DNA of 14,480 nucleotides from Sphingobium sp. Its GTDB lineage: Bacteria; Pseudomonadota; Alphaproteobacteria; Sphingomonadales; Sphingomonadaceae. Location: positions 1 to 14,480 of the forward strand of contig JASBTC010000338.1 in NCBI GenBank assembly GCA_030148625.1. The letters are read 5' to 3'. The position numbers were made by a program, and so were the translations under genes. Below are positions 7,147 through 14,415 of this stretch, one piece after another. The stretch's first letter is position 1, and every line of letters starts with the position of its first letter. A model generated the notes under the pieces. That model was given only the letters and a program-made list of their open reading frames with translations, did no database searches and was not told where the DNA came from.

Positions 7147-7156
7147 CTGGACGCCA

Positions 7157-8269
7157 TCACCCGCCCCACACATCCGCGCAGAGCCTTGCGAAATTGCCGC
7201 CCAGCAGCTTCTCGATCCGCCGTGCGGGCCAGCCGCGTGCCGCGAGATCGTCGGCGAGGCGGAGGAAGCGTGCGGGTTCGTTATAGTCGGGCACGAGATT
7301 GAGGATATCGGGCGCCTCGCCCGGCGCCGCGACGCCCATGGCCTTGCGCTCGTCATAGAAGCGTTTCTGCGCCGCCAGCGCCTCCGGCCCGGTCGGCGCC
7401 GCGCGGATGCCGCCGTCGGTGCCGAGCGCGACATGATCCTCGCCCGCCACTTTCACGACATGTTCGATATGGCGGATGACGTCCTCGGCGCGCGCCTGGC
7501 CCTGCGCGCGCAGGAAGGGCATGAAATAGATGCCGGCGACGCCGCCCTTGTCGGCAAGCGCCTTCAGTTCCGCGTCCGACGTGTTGCGCGGCACGTCGAC
7601 CAGCGCGCGGCAGCCGGTGTGGCTGATCGCGATCGGCGCGGTCGACGCGGCGATGGCGTCGGCGATGGTGCGCGCGCCGGCATGGCTGGCATCGACCAGC
7701 ATCCGCCGCGCGTTGAGCGCAGCGACGACATCGCGGCCATAGGCGCTGAGCCCGGCATTGGCGGGCTCCAGGCAGCCGTCGCCGACCAGATTGCGGATAT
7801 TGTAGGTCAGCTGGACGATGCGCACGCCGAGCAGATCGAACAGGTCGAGCCGGCCGATCTCGGTTTCGAGCGGGACGCTGTCCTGGAAACCGAAGATCAC
7901 GCCCAGCCGTCCGCTGTCCTGCGCCAGTTTGAGATCGGCTGCGCTGCGGACCTGGAGCATCTGGTCGGGAAAGGCGGAGACGAAGCGCGCATAGCGGGTG
8001 ATGCGGCGCAAAGTTTCCTCGAAGCGGCCCGGCGCGCCGCCGCCCGCCCCCACCGTCTGGTTGATCGCGGTGAGGCCCGAGGCGCGGAAGGCATCGAGCT
8101 GTGCCTGGATGCCCGGCGATTTGGGATCGAGATTGCCGAGCGAGCCGAGCCCGTCGATCACCATCGCGCGGGCGTAGCGTTCGGCACCGAAGGACTGGGC
8201 ATCGGCCCGGCCGGCAAATGCCAGCGCCGCAGCGCCGGCAAGCACCGCGCGGCGACTGGGGTGCTTCAC
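7157..8269 (-). CDS. Tat-exported M19 (membrane dipeptidase-like) protein with altered metal site
   Basis: Renal-dipeptidase-family protein of 370 aa. I chose a GTG start at 8269 because it overlaps the preceding stop as GTGA, like the other junctions, and yields a clean Tat signal: HPSRRAVLAG, a hydrophobic stretch, and likely cleavage after ADA near residue 24. An ATG at 8293 would add 8 residues. Conserved M19 elements include IVQLTYN (151-157), H196 in VDASHAG, H217 in AISHTGCRAL, R228 in PRNTSD, and D285 in HVALGTDGG. The usual N-terminal HxD zinc pair is replaced by DGLGS (L41, S43), and the bridging Glu appears to be Gln129 in GFQDS. I recall an M19 subgroup with GFQ at this place, so this may be a natural subfamily, not decay. 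Either a one-metal dipeptidase or a non-peptidase hydrolase is possible. Confidence 0.88.
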   Translation of the reverse strand: MKHPSRRAVLAGAAALAFAGRADAQSFGAERYARAMVIDGLGSLGNLDPKSPGIQAQLDAFRASGLTAINQTVGAGGGAPGRFEETLRRITRYARFVSAFPDQMLQVRSAADLKLAQDSGRLGVIFGFQDSVPLETEIGRLDLFDLLGVRIVQLTYNIRNLVGDGCLEPANAGLSAYGRDVVAALNARRMLVDASHAGARTIADAIAASTAPIAISHTGCRALVDVPRNTSDAELKALADKGGVAGIYFMPFLRAQGQARAEDVIRHIEHVVKVAGEDHVALGTDGGIRAAPTGPEALAAQKRFYDERKAMGVAAPGEAPDILNLVPDYNEPARFLRLADDLAARGWPARRIEKLLGGNFARLCADVWGG

Positions 8270-9492
8270 GTCCGCATCGCCGTTTCGAACCATGTCGCCT
8301 GATCGGCGCCGGCGACCTCGGTCAGATGCCTGAGGAAGATCGGCGTGGTGTGGACGGGCTCGCGCGCCATCGCGATCATCAGCCGGTCCATCGCCGGGCG
8401 CCCGATCCTCTTGTCGAGCTCCCACAGGATCAGTGGTCCCTTGCCGTAGAGCTGGACGCGGTTGGGGCGGCCATGCCCCATCACCGGACCGGCATCCTTG
8501 CTGCCCTCCACCTTGGACGCGATATTCTTCGCCAGTTCCCCGGGGCCGAAGGTCGCCTCGACATAGCGCATCGACATATATTCTGCGGCGGATTCGACCA
8601 GCCAGAAATCCTCGCTGAGCGGGCTCGCCAGCATCCACCAGGCATGGCCGACCTCGTGCGCGACATAGCGCGCCGGATTGACTTCCGGGACGTCCTCGCC
8701 CGAGCGGCCGCCTTCGGAAAGCACGGTATAGGCGGTGCGCGCATAGCCCATGCCGCTCTTGCGCCAGACCTGCGCCATACGCACCTTGCGCGGCAGCGGG
8801 CCGAACATCGCCTCGAAATAGCGCGCCGCGCCCTCGGCATGCTTGACGTAGAAGCCCGAAAGCCGCGTCGAAAGATCGCGCCCGAAAAATTCGACGCCAT
8901 GCGCCTCCGCGCGCTGCAACCCCTGCATCGCGACCATCGGCAGGTCGATATCGATGAAGTCGCGGCGGATGCGGACGCCGGTCTTCGTCCGTTTCACATC
9001 GCCCTGGGCGACGACGACGAGATCGGGGGCCAGCCCCTCGATATCGGCGTCGACGGTGAAGCGCGTCTGGATGTCCGCGCCGATCGGGATCCACATATGA
9101 TCGATGAACAGCTCGAACCCTTCGGGCCGCAAGGCGGCGGCGTTGCTGTCATGTTTGGTGTTGATCTGCCCGGTATAAAGGAAGCGCAGCTTGACCGGCG
9201 CCGCGGTCGGCTTCGCGAAATGGAAAATGTAGCGCGTCAATTCCTCGACCGGCTTTTCCGCCGGCTCGGTCGTCACCGTCACGCCGCGCGGCAGCTGCAT
9301 CGGCTGCAGCGCGAAACGCCGCGAAAGCAGGAACGCCTTTTCGCTCGCCGCTTCGGTCAGGGTGACCGTCACATCGGCCTTCAGATTGCCCTGCGGGTCG
9401 AAATCGGCGTTAACCCGATAATGGGGCGGCGCGGCATAAGCGCTCGCCACGGACAGAAGGGCGGTGACCAGGCCCGAGACGATACGCATCAT
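8266..9492 (-). CDS. Secreted M1-like gluzincin metallopeptidase
   Basis: Predicted zinc peptidase of 408 aa with a Sec signal (MMRIVSGLVTALLSVASAYA, cleavage after about residue 20). The N-terminal half, about 25-180, is beta-rich, like the cap domain of M1 aminopeptidases. The catalytic half has HEVGHAWW (zinc ligands H279 and H283, catalytic E280) and E300 in FWLVESAAEYMS as third ligand. The spacing is HExxH-X16-E rather than the X18 usual in M1. A GxMEN motif is not evident; KSGMGYARTAY at about 245-255 sits in its place. At 408 aa it is far shorter than typical M1 enzymes because the C-terminal helical domain is missing. Two ATGs (9492, 9489) are possible; AGGGGG at 9494-9499 is better spaced for 9489. 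Its stop overlaps the M19 GTG start. Aminopeptidase activity on periplasmic peptides is inference. Confidence 0.85.
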   Translation of the reverse strand: MMRIVSGLVTALLSVASAYAAPPHYRVNADFDPQGNLKADVTVTLTEAASEKAFLLSRRFALQPMQLPRGVTVTTEPAEKPVEELTRYIFHFAKPTAAPVKLRFLYTGQINTKHDSNAAALRPEGFELFIDHMWIPIGADIQTRFTVDADIEGLAPDLVVVAQGDVKRTKTGVRIRRDFIDIDLPMVAMQGLQRAEAHGVEFFGRDLSTRLSGFYVKHAEGAARYFEAMFGPLPRKVRMAQVWRKSGMGYARTAYTVLSEGGRSGEDVPEVNPARYVAHEVGHAWWMLASPLSEDFWLVESAAEYMSMRYVEATFGPGELAKNIASKVEGSKDAGPVMGHGRPNRVQLYGKGPLILWELDKRIGRPAMDRLMIAMAREPVHTTPIFLRHLTEVAGADQATWFETAMRT

Positions 9493-9493
9493 T

Positions 9494-9499
9494 CCCCCT
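9494..9499 (-). promoter_or_regulatory. Shine-Dalgarno site for the M1-like peptidase
   Basis: AGGGGG on the minus strand spans the stop of the amidohydrolase gene. It leaves 1 nt to the ATG at 9492 but 4 nt to the ATG at 9489, which favours the second ATG. This is the only junction of the minus operon with a short gap instead of a stop/start overlap. Confidence 0.5.
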
Positions 9500-10796
9500 A
9501 TTTCTTGTAGATCGTGCCGCCCTTCATCACGAAGCCGACATGCTGAAGTGTGGTGACGTCGCTCAGCGGATCGCCGCGCACCGCGACGATGTCCGCCGCC
9601 TTGCCCGGCGCGAGCGAGCCGATCGTCGAGAGCAGGCCGAGATGGTCGGCGGCATTGACGGTCGCGGCGCGGATCGCCTCGAGCGGCGTCAGCCCGGCGC
9701 GGACGAGCAGCGAGAATTCACGGGCATTCTCGCCATGCTTGCTCACGCTGGCATCGGTGCCGAAAGCGATGCGCACGCCATGCTTGTGCGCGAAGGCGGC
9801 CGACTGGAGCATGCGTGGCCCCGCCTCCAGCGCCTTTGCGCGGACGGCGGGCGACAGGAAGCTTTGCGGATCATTGCCCCAGCGCGTCACCGTATCGCCG
9901 GCAAGCAGGGTCGGGATCAGCCAGGCGTTGTTCGCCTTGAACAGCTTCACCGTCTCCGCATCGAGATTGGTGCCATGTTCGATCGAATCGCCGCCCGCGC
10001 GCAGAAAGGCGTTCATCGCGGCGGCATTATGCGCATGCGCCGTGACGCGGCGGCCGAGCGCGTGGGCGGCATCGACGATCGCCTTCATCTCGTCATCGGC
10101 GAATTGCTGACCAAGGCCCGATGCCTGGTCCGCCAGCACCGATCCGGTCGCGACGATCTTGATGAGATCGGCGCCGCGATGGATGGTCTCGCGCGTCACG
10201 CGCCGGCAATCGTCGCCGCCCGAACACAGGCTGGGCCGGCGGACGAGATGGCCGACATCGGGCCGGTAGCCCGCCGGGTCGCCCGCGCCGCCATGCGGGC
10301 TCAGCGCGTTGCCGGCAGCGACGATCCGCGGCCCAGGCACCTTGCCCGCGGCGATGCCGTCGCGCAGCGCGAAGATCGCGTCATTCTCCTCACCCAGATC
10401 GGCGACGGTGGTGAAGCCGGCATCGAGCGTGATGCGGGCATAGCGCGCGCCGTCGATCGCGAGATCGGCGGCGGTCTGCACGGTGCGGCGCAATTTATCG
10501 TTGGGGCCGTTTTCGTGGCAGATATGGACATGGCTGTCGATCAGCCCGGGCAGCACGAAACTGTCGGCGAGATCGACGACGTCGCCTTCGCCGACAAAAC
10601 CGGCCCGGATCTCCGCCACCTTGCCGTCGCGCACGACGATGGTCTGGCGTTCGAGCACACGGCCGCTGGCCGGATCGGCGAGCAGCCGGCCGGCATGGAT
10701 ATAGGTTGCCGGTGCCTCCTGCGCCGCAGCGCCCCAGCCCAGCGCCGCGATCGCCAGCGCCGCGCCGCCCGCCAGCATCAACCATGGTCTTTTCAT
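9498..10796 (-). CDS. Exported metal-dependent amidohydrolase (imidazolonepropionase/prolidase-like)
   Basis: Amidohydrolase-superfamily protein of 432 aa with a Sec-type signal (hydrophobic 5-22, cleavage near GAAAQ at about 25). Metal-site motifs: H89 and H91 in LIDSHVH, the presumed carboxylated Lys213 in LIKIVATGS, His254/256 in TAHAHN, H274 in IEHGTN, and D348 in FGTDAS. A beta-sandwich strand pair (about 30-80) and the closing PGKAADIVAV segment near 397 frame the barrel. This subgroup includes carboxypeptidase-like and prolidase-like enzymes that cleave dipeptides or N-acyl amino acids, and it is often annotated as Xaa-Pro dipeptidase or imidazolonepropionase; export argues against a histidine-pathway role. 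The start overlaps the stop of the DUF885 gene (ATGA). C190 and C197 in SLCSGGDDC could form a disulfide in the periplasm. Confidence 0.9.
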   Translation of the reverse strand: MKRPWLMLAGGAALAIAALGWGAAAQEAPATYIHAGRLLADPASGRVLERQTIVVRDGKVAEIRAGFVGEGDVVDLADSFVLPGLIDSHVHICHENGPNDKLRRTVQTAADLAIDGARYARITLDAGFTTVADLGEENDAIFALRDGIAAGKVPGPRIVAAGNALSPHGGAGDPAGYRPDVGHLVRRPSLCSGGDDCRRVTRETIHRGADLIKIVATGSVLADQASGLGQQFADDEMKAIVDAAHALGRRVTAHAHNAAAMNAFLRAGGDSIEHGTNLDAETVKLFKANNAWLIPTLLAGDTVTRWGNDPQSFLSPAVRAKALEAGPRMLQSAAFAHKHGVRIAFGTDASVSKHGENAREFSLLVRAGLTPLEAIRAATVNAADHLGLLSTIGSLAPGKAADIVAVRGDPLSDVTTLQHVGFVMKGGTIYKK

Positions 10797-12610
10797 CGGT
10801 TCAGGCCCTTCCCGCCGCCCGCGATCCAGGCGGCAATCTGCTCGTCCAGGATCGGCAGCGGCAGCGGCCCGGCCCCAAGCGCGACGTCGTGAAAGGCGCG
10901 CAGGTCGAACGCCGCGCCGAGCTTCGCCTTTGCGCGGCTCCTCAGCTCGAGGAACTTCTGCATGCCGACATAATAGGATGTCGCCTGGCCGGGAATGACG
11001 ATGTAGCGGTCGATCTCGCGCTGATTGTCATAATGGCTCGACGGCATGTTTTCGTCGAAATAGGCGGTGGCCCGTTCGCGCGTCCATTTGAGGTGGTGGA
11101 TGCCGGTATCGACCACCAGCCGGCAGGCGCGCATCAGTTCCAGCGAGAGCCGGCCGAAATCCGAATAAGGATCGGCATAAAGCCCCATTTCCTTGGGCAG
11201 GCGCTCCGAATACAGCCCCCAGCCTTCGCTGAACGCGGCGATGCTCGCGAAGCGGCGGAATTTGGGCAGCCCCGTCATCTCGTGCGCGATGCAGGTTTCG
11301 ACATGATGGCCCGGAATCGCTTCGTGATAGAGCGTCGCGGCAAGCTGGTAGCGCGGCTGCGCCTTCATATCGGCCAGGTTGATATAGAAGATGCCCGGCG
11401 ACGATCCGTCCTGCGGCGGATTGCGATATTGCGCCTTGGGCGCCGACTTCTCGCGCCAGGCCTCGGTCGGGCGGACGACGACCTCCGCCTTGGGCAGCAC
11501 GCCGAACAGCTCGCTTTGACGCTTGCGGATCTCGTCGAGCAGCGCCTCTGCCTCCGCGACATAGGCGGCGCGGCCGGCGTCGGTGTCGGGATGATAGAAT
11601 TGCGGATCGCTGCGCATGAAGGCGAAGAAATCCTGCAGCGTCCCCTTAAAATCGACGCGCTTCATGATGCCGCGCATCTCGTCATGGATACGCGCCACTT
11701 CGCGAATGCCGAGCGTGTGGACGTCTGCGGCCTTGAGCGGCAGCGTCGTATAGGATTCGAGCTGCGCCTCGTAATAGGCCTGGCCGTCGGGCAGCTTCCA
11801 GATGCCGTCGACCGTGTCGGCCTTGGCCTCGGCGGCGCGCAGATGCGCGATCAGCGCGCGATAGCCGGTGGCGAAACCACTCATAAGCGCGGTGGTGACG
11901 CGCGCGAGCAGATCGGCACGCTCGGCATCGCTGAAATCGGCCTTGGCCACCTTCGCCCTGAAATCGGCGAGGATCGGGCTGTCCGCGGCACCGGCATCGA
12001 AGGGCGCGCCCTTCAGCATATTCTGACATGGGCCGATCACCTGTGCATAGACGAAGCGCGGCGGGCGGATGCCCTTGGCCTCCTGTCGCGCCAGCGCCGC
12101 GATCGCCTGCGCCATCAGCGGCCCGACCCCGGCGACGCGCGCGATATAGGCATCGGCGTCCGCCCTGCTGGCGATGGGATGGCTGTTGGTGAGCGTGCTC
12201 GGCACCCGCGTGTGCAGGCCGCCCATCTGCGTCATCGCATAATCATGATCGCGCCAGCGGAAATCGGCGATGCCGCGTTCGGCCGAGCGTTCGAAGATGC
12301 GATAGCTCAGCCGCGCCTGGGGCGAGAGTTTGGCGACATCGAAGCGACGCAGCGCGGCCAGATCCTGCTTGAGCAGTTCATGGCTTTCGAGCACGCGCGC
12401 TTCGCCGATATCGTCCCATTTGTCCTGGTCGCGGCGGATGCCGAGCGCCGACTGGCGCGTCGGGCTGCGATCGAGGCCGCGCTGGAAGACACCCTCGAAA
12501 AACGCATCGAGCCGGGCATCCTCATCGGTTTCGGCGGCGAAGAGCGGCGGCATGGCGAGCGCGCCGAACAAAAAAGCGGCCGATGCCGCGAACCGGCGCC
12601 GGCTGATCAT
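10793..12610 (-). CDS. Tat-exported DUF885 family metallohydrolase, second paralogue
   Basis: DUF885 protein of 605 aa, a normal length for exported members. The start at 12610 is chosen because it overlaps the preceding stop (ATGA) and gives a twin-arginine signal, ISRRRFAASAAFLFGALAM, with cleavage after about residue 25; a longer frame adds nine residues with no support. The family's putative metal site is intact: HEAIPGHH at 429-436 (H429, E430, H435/H436) and E462 in FSEGWGLY as likely further ligand or base. The C-terminal block, with GLPKFRRF, EMGLYADP, FGRLSLELMRA and RYIVIPGQATSY, is typical. DUF885 proteins are thought to be zinc peptidase-like hydrolases, but I know of no substrate for this clade. 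It is a diverged tandem duplicate of the next gene upstream. Confidence 0.9.
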   Translation of the reverse strand: MISRRRFAASAAFLFGALAMPPLFAAETDEDARLDAFFEGVFQRGLDRSPTRQSALGIRRDQDKWDDIGEARVLESHELLKQDLAALRRFDVAKLSPQARLSYRIFERSAERGIADFRWRDHDYAMTQMGGLHTRVPSTLTNSHPIASRADADAYIARVAGVGPLMAQAIAALARQEAKGIRPPRFVYAQVIGPCQNMLKGAPFDAGAADSPILADFRAKVAKADFSDAERADLLARVTTALMSGFATGYRALIAHLRAAEAKADTVDGIWKLPDGQAYYEAQLESYTTLPLKAADVHTLGIREVARIHDEMRGIMKRVDFKGTLQDFFAFMRSDPQFYHPDTDAGRAAYVAEAEALLDEIRKRQSELFGVLPKAEVVVRPTEAWREKSAPKAQYRNPPQDGSSPGIFYINLADMKAQPRYQLAATLYHEAIPGHHVETCIAHEMTGLPKFRRFASIAAFSEGWGLYSERLPKEMGLYADPYSDFGRLSLELMRACRLVVDTGIHHLKWTRERATAYFDENMPSSHYDNQREIDRYIVIPGQATSYYVGMQKFLELRSRAKAKLGAAFDLRAFHDVALGAGPLPLPILDEQIAAWIAGGGKGLNR

Positions 12611-14415
12611 GCCGCCTGTCCCTTGCCGGCGATCCATCGGTCCACATTCTCCTCCAGCATGGGAAGCGGCAAGGCGCCGCTGCCCAGCACGACATCGTTG
12701 AAGCGGCGGATGTCGAAACGCGCGCCCAGCGCCGCGCGCGCGCGATCGCGCAACGCCACCAACCGGAGCTTGCCCATCTCATAGGCGCAGGCCTGGCCGG
12801 GGGTGACGATGTAGCGCTGGATCGCGGTGACATTGTCGTCATGGCCCGAGGGCGTATTCTCGTCGAGCCAGGCCACCGCTTTCTCGCGGCTCCAGTGCAG
12901 GGCATGGACGCCGGTGTCGGTGACCAGCCGGCCGGCGCGCATCAGCTCCATCGAGAGCCGGCCGAATTCCTGCCACGGATCGCTGTAGAGGCCCATTTCG
13001 AGCGGAAGCTGTTCGGCGAAGAGCGCCCAGCCCTCGCTGAAGGCGGTATAGCCGTTGAAGGCGCGGAATTTGGGCAGGCCGGTCAGCGCCTGGGTGACCG
13101 CCTTCTCCAGATGATGGCCGGGCACGCCCTCATGATAGGACAATGCCGACAGCTCGAAGATCGGCAGGTTCCGCATCGTCCGCGTATTGACGTAGAGGAT
13201 GCCGGGGCGCGATCCGTCGGCCGATGGCGCGAAATAGCCGGCGGTGCCCGCCGACGCCTCCAGCCAGGGCTCGACCGGTTTCACCAGCACGTCGGCGCTG
13301 GGGACATGGCTGGTGAGTTCGCCCAGCCGCGCCGTCACCCCCGCGATCTTGGCGCGCATCGCGTCGAGATAGGCGACCTTCCCCTCCGGCGTTTCCGGAT
13401 AATAGAAAAGATCGTCGGTCTGGACGTGCGCGAAGAATTGCGGAAGCGTGCCCGAGAAACCGGTGCGCTTCATCAGCGCGCGCATTTCGCCGTGCAGCCG
13501 CGCGGTTTCCTCCAGCCCGATCCGGTGCACCTCCGCCGGTGAAATCGGCAGGGTGGTTTCCCAGCGCAGCGCGGCGGCATAATAGGCGTCGCCATCGGGC
13601 AGGCGCCAGACGCCGTCATTATAGGTGACGGTGCGCTGTCCCTCTTCGAGATGCGCGATCAGGTGACGGAAGCCGGGCTCGAACCCCTGTTTCAACCCCG
13701 CTTCGGCGGCGACCGTCAGTTTCGCCTTTACGGCATCGGCGATGGCGAGCCTGGCGATCTTCGTCTTGAAATCGGCGAGGATCGGGCTGTCCGCCCCGTC
13801 AGCCTGGAAGGGGCGTCCGGTGATCAGCTTCACGCAATTGCCGATGACGAGCGGATAGGAAAAAGCGGGTGGACGCACCCCGGCCGCCGCCTGCGCCTCA
13901 AGCTCGGCAACGACCTGCGCGAGGAACGGCTTCACATTGTGGAGGCGCGCGACATAGGCCTCGGCATCGGCGAGATCGGCGATCGGATGATTGTTGATCA
14001 GCGTCTGCGGGATCGAACGCTGCGGCCCGCGCATCTGGCAGACCGGATAACGATTGCCGCGCCAGCGATGGCGCTCGATCGTCTCGTTCGCGTCATATTC
14101 GAAAAGGCAATAGCTGAGCGCCCCTTCCGGCGTCAGCGCGTTGCGATCGAAGCGTTTGAGCGCGGCCAGGTCGCGCCGAAGCTGAGCCACGTTCGCCGCC
14201 GCGTGCGTCGCGCCGATATCGGGCCAGCGATCCTGCCCCGCCTTCACCCCCATGCCCGACTGGGCGCCGGGATCGCGCGCCAGATTGCGCTGGAAGACGG
14301 TTTCGAAAAAACCGTTGAGCCGATCGGTCTCGGTCGGACCGGCGGCGGCCCATGCGGGCGTTGCGGCCAGTGCAGCGCCGGCCATGAGGACGTCGCGGCG
14401 GGTGGGCGGGTTCAT
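12607..14415 (-). CDS. Tat-exported DUF885 family metallohydrolase, first paralogue
   Basis: DUF885 protein of 602 aa with a twin-arginine signal (PTRRDVLMAGAALAATPAWA, cleavage near residue 23). The predicted metal site reads HEGVPGHH at 428-435 with E461 in FSEGWALF. It aligns with the downstream paralogue over its whole length. Shared blocks include SPILADF, W(K/R)LPDG.AYY, GLPKFR, EMGLY(A/S)DP, FGRLS.ELMRA, DTG(I/V)H.L.W, RYIV.PGQA and LPLP.L. The start ATG at 14415 has no obvious ribosome binding site but overlaps (ATGA) the stop of an open frame coming from the right edge, as at the other junctions, so coupled translation is likely. Its role is inferred to be hydrolysis of peptides or amino-acid conjugates in the periplasm; the two paralogues may differ in side-chain preference. 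Confidence 0.9.
   Translation of the reverse strand: MNPPTRRDVLMAGAALAATPAWAAAGPTETDRLNGFFETVFQRNLARDPGAQSGMGVKAGQDRWPDIGATHAAANVAQLRRDLAALKRFDRNALTPEGALSYCLFEYDANETIERHRWRGNRYPVCQMRGPQRSIPQTLINNHPIADLADAEAYVARLHNVKPFLAQVVAELEAQAAAGVRPPAFSYPLVIGNCVKLITGRPFQADGADSPILADFKTKIARLAIADAVKAKLTVAAEAGLKQGFEPGFRHLIAHLEEGQRTVTYNDGVWRLPDGDAYYAAALRWETTLPISPAEVHRIGLEETARLHGEMRALMKRTGFSGTLPQFFAHVQTDDLFYYPETPEGKVAYLDAMRAKIAGVTARLGELTSHVPSADVLVKPVEPWLEASAGTAGYFAPSADGSRPGILYVNTRTMRNLPIFELSALSYHEGVPGHHLEKAVTQALTGLPKFRAFNGYTAFSEGWALFAEQLPLEMGLYSDPWQEFGRLSMELMRAGRLVTDTGVHALHWSREKAVAWLDENTPSGHDDNVTAIQRYIVTPGQACAYEMGKLRLVALRDRARAALGARFDIRRFNDVVLGSGALPLPMLEENVDRWIAGKGQAA

Larger units (their letters stand above)
6828..7156. 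other. Gene-free convergent intergenic region
   Basis: Both operons end here, the plus one at 6827 and the minus one at 7157. I see no convincing gene. The stretch holds two inverted copies of a 67-nt hairpin repeat and a short piece of another dispersed repeat near 7125-7146. No classical GC-hairpin plus T-tract terminator is present; the hairpin repeats are the only strong candidates for stopping transcription or protecting 3' ends. Confidence 0.7.

Noticed and set aside
6924..7434. Short open frames across the convergent intergenic region (plus 6924-7286 and minus 7018-7434)
   Set aside because: They read through the hairpin repeats (products such as HPISPPPPAFG) or through the end of the M19 gene in another frame. 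They have no ribosome binding site or conserved sequence.
8293..9094. Upstream extension of the M19 frame giving a 645-residue protein
   Set aside because: The extension overlaps the M1-like peptidase in another frame and is low-complexity. The GTG at 8269 gives a proper Tat signal and a GTGA junction.
8101..10892. Two long plus-strand open frames (469 and 450 codons) antisense to the M19, M1-like and amidohydrolase genes
   Set aside because: The minus strand carries recognisable catalytic motifs, export signals and overlapping gene junctions. The plus frames show only compositional bias.
10706..12784. Very long open frame on the plus strand (692 codons) antisense to the DUF885 genes
   Set aside because: It is the complement of a conserved high-GC coding region. 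Its translation is rich in Arg, Ala, His and Asp without domains or signal, and it has no ribosome binding site.
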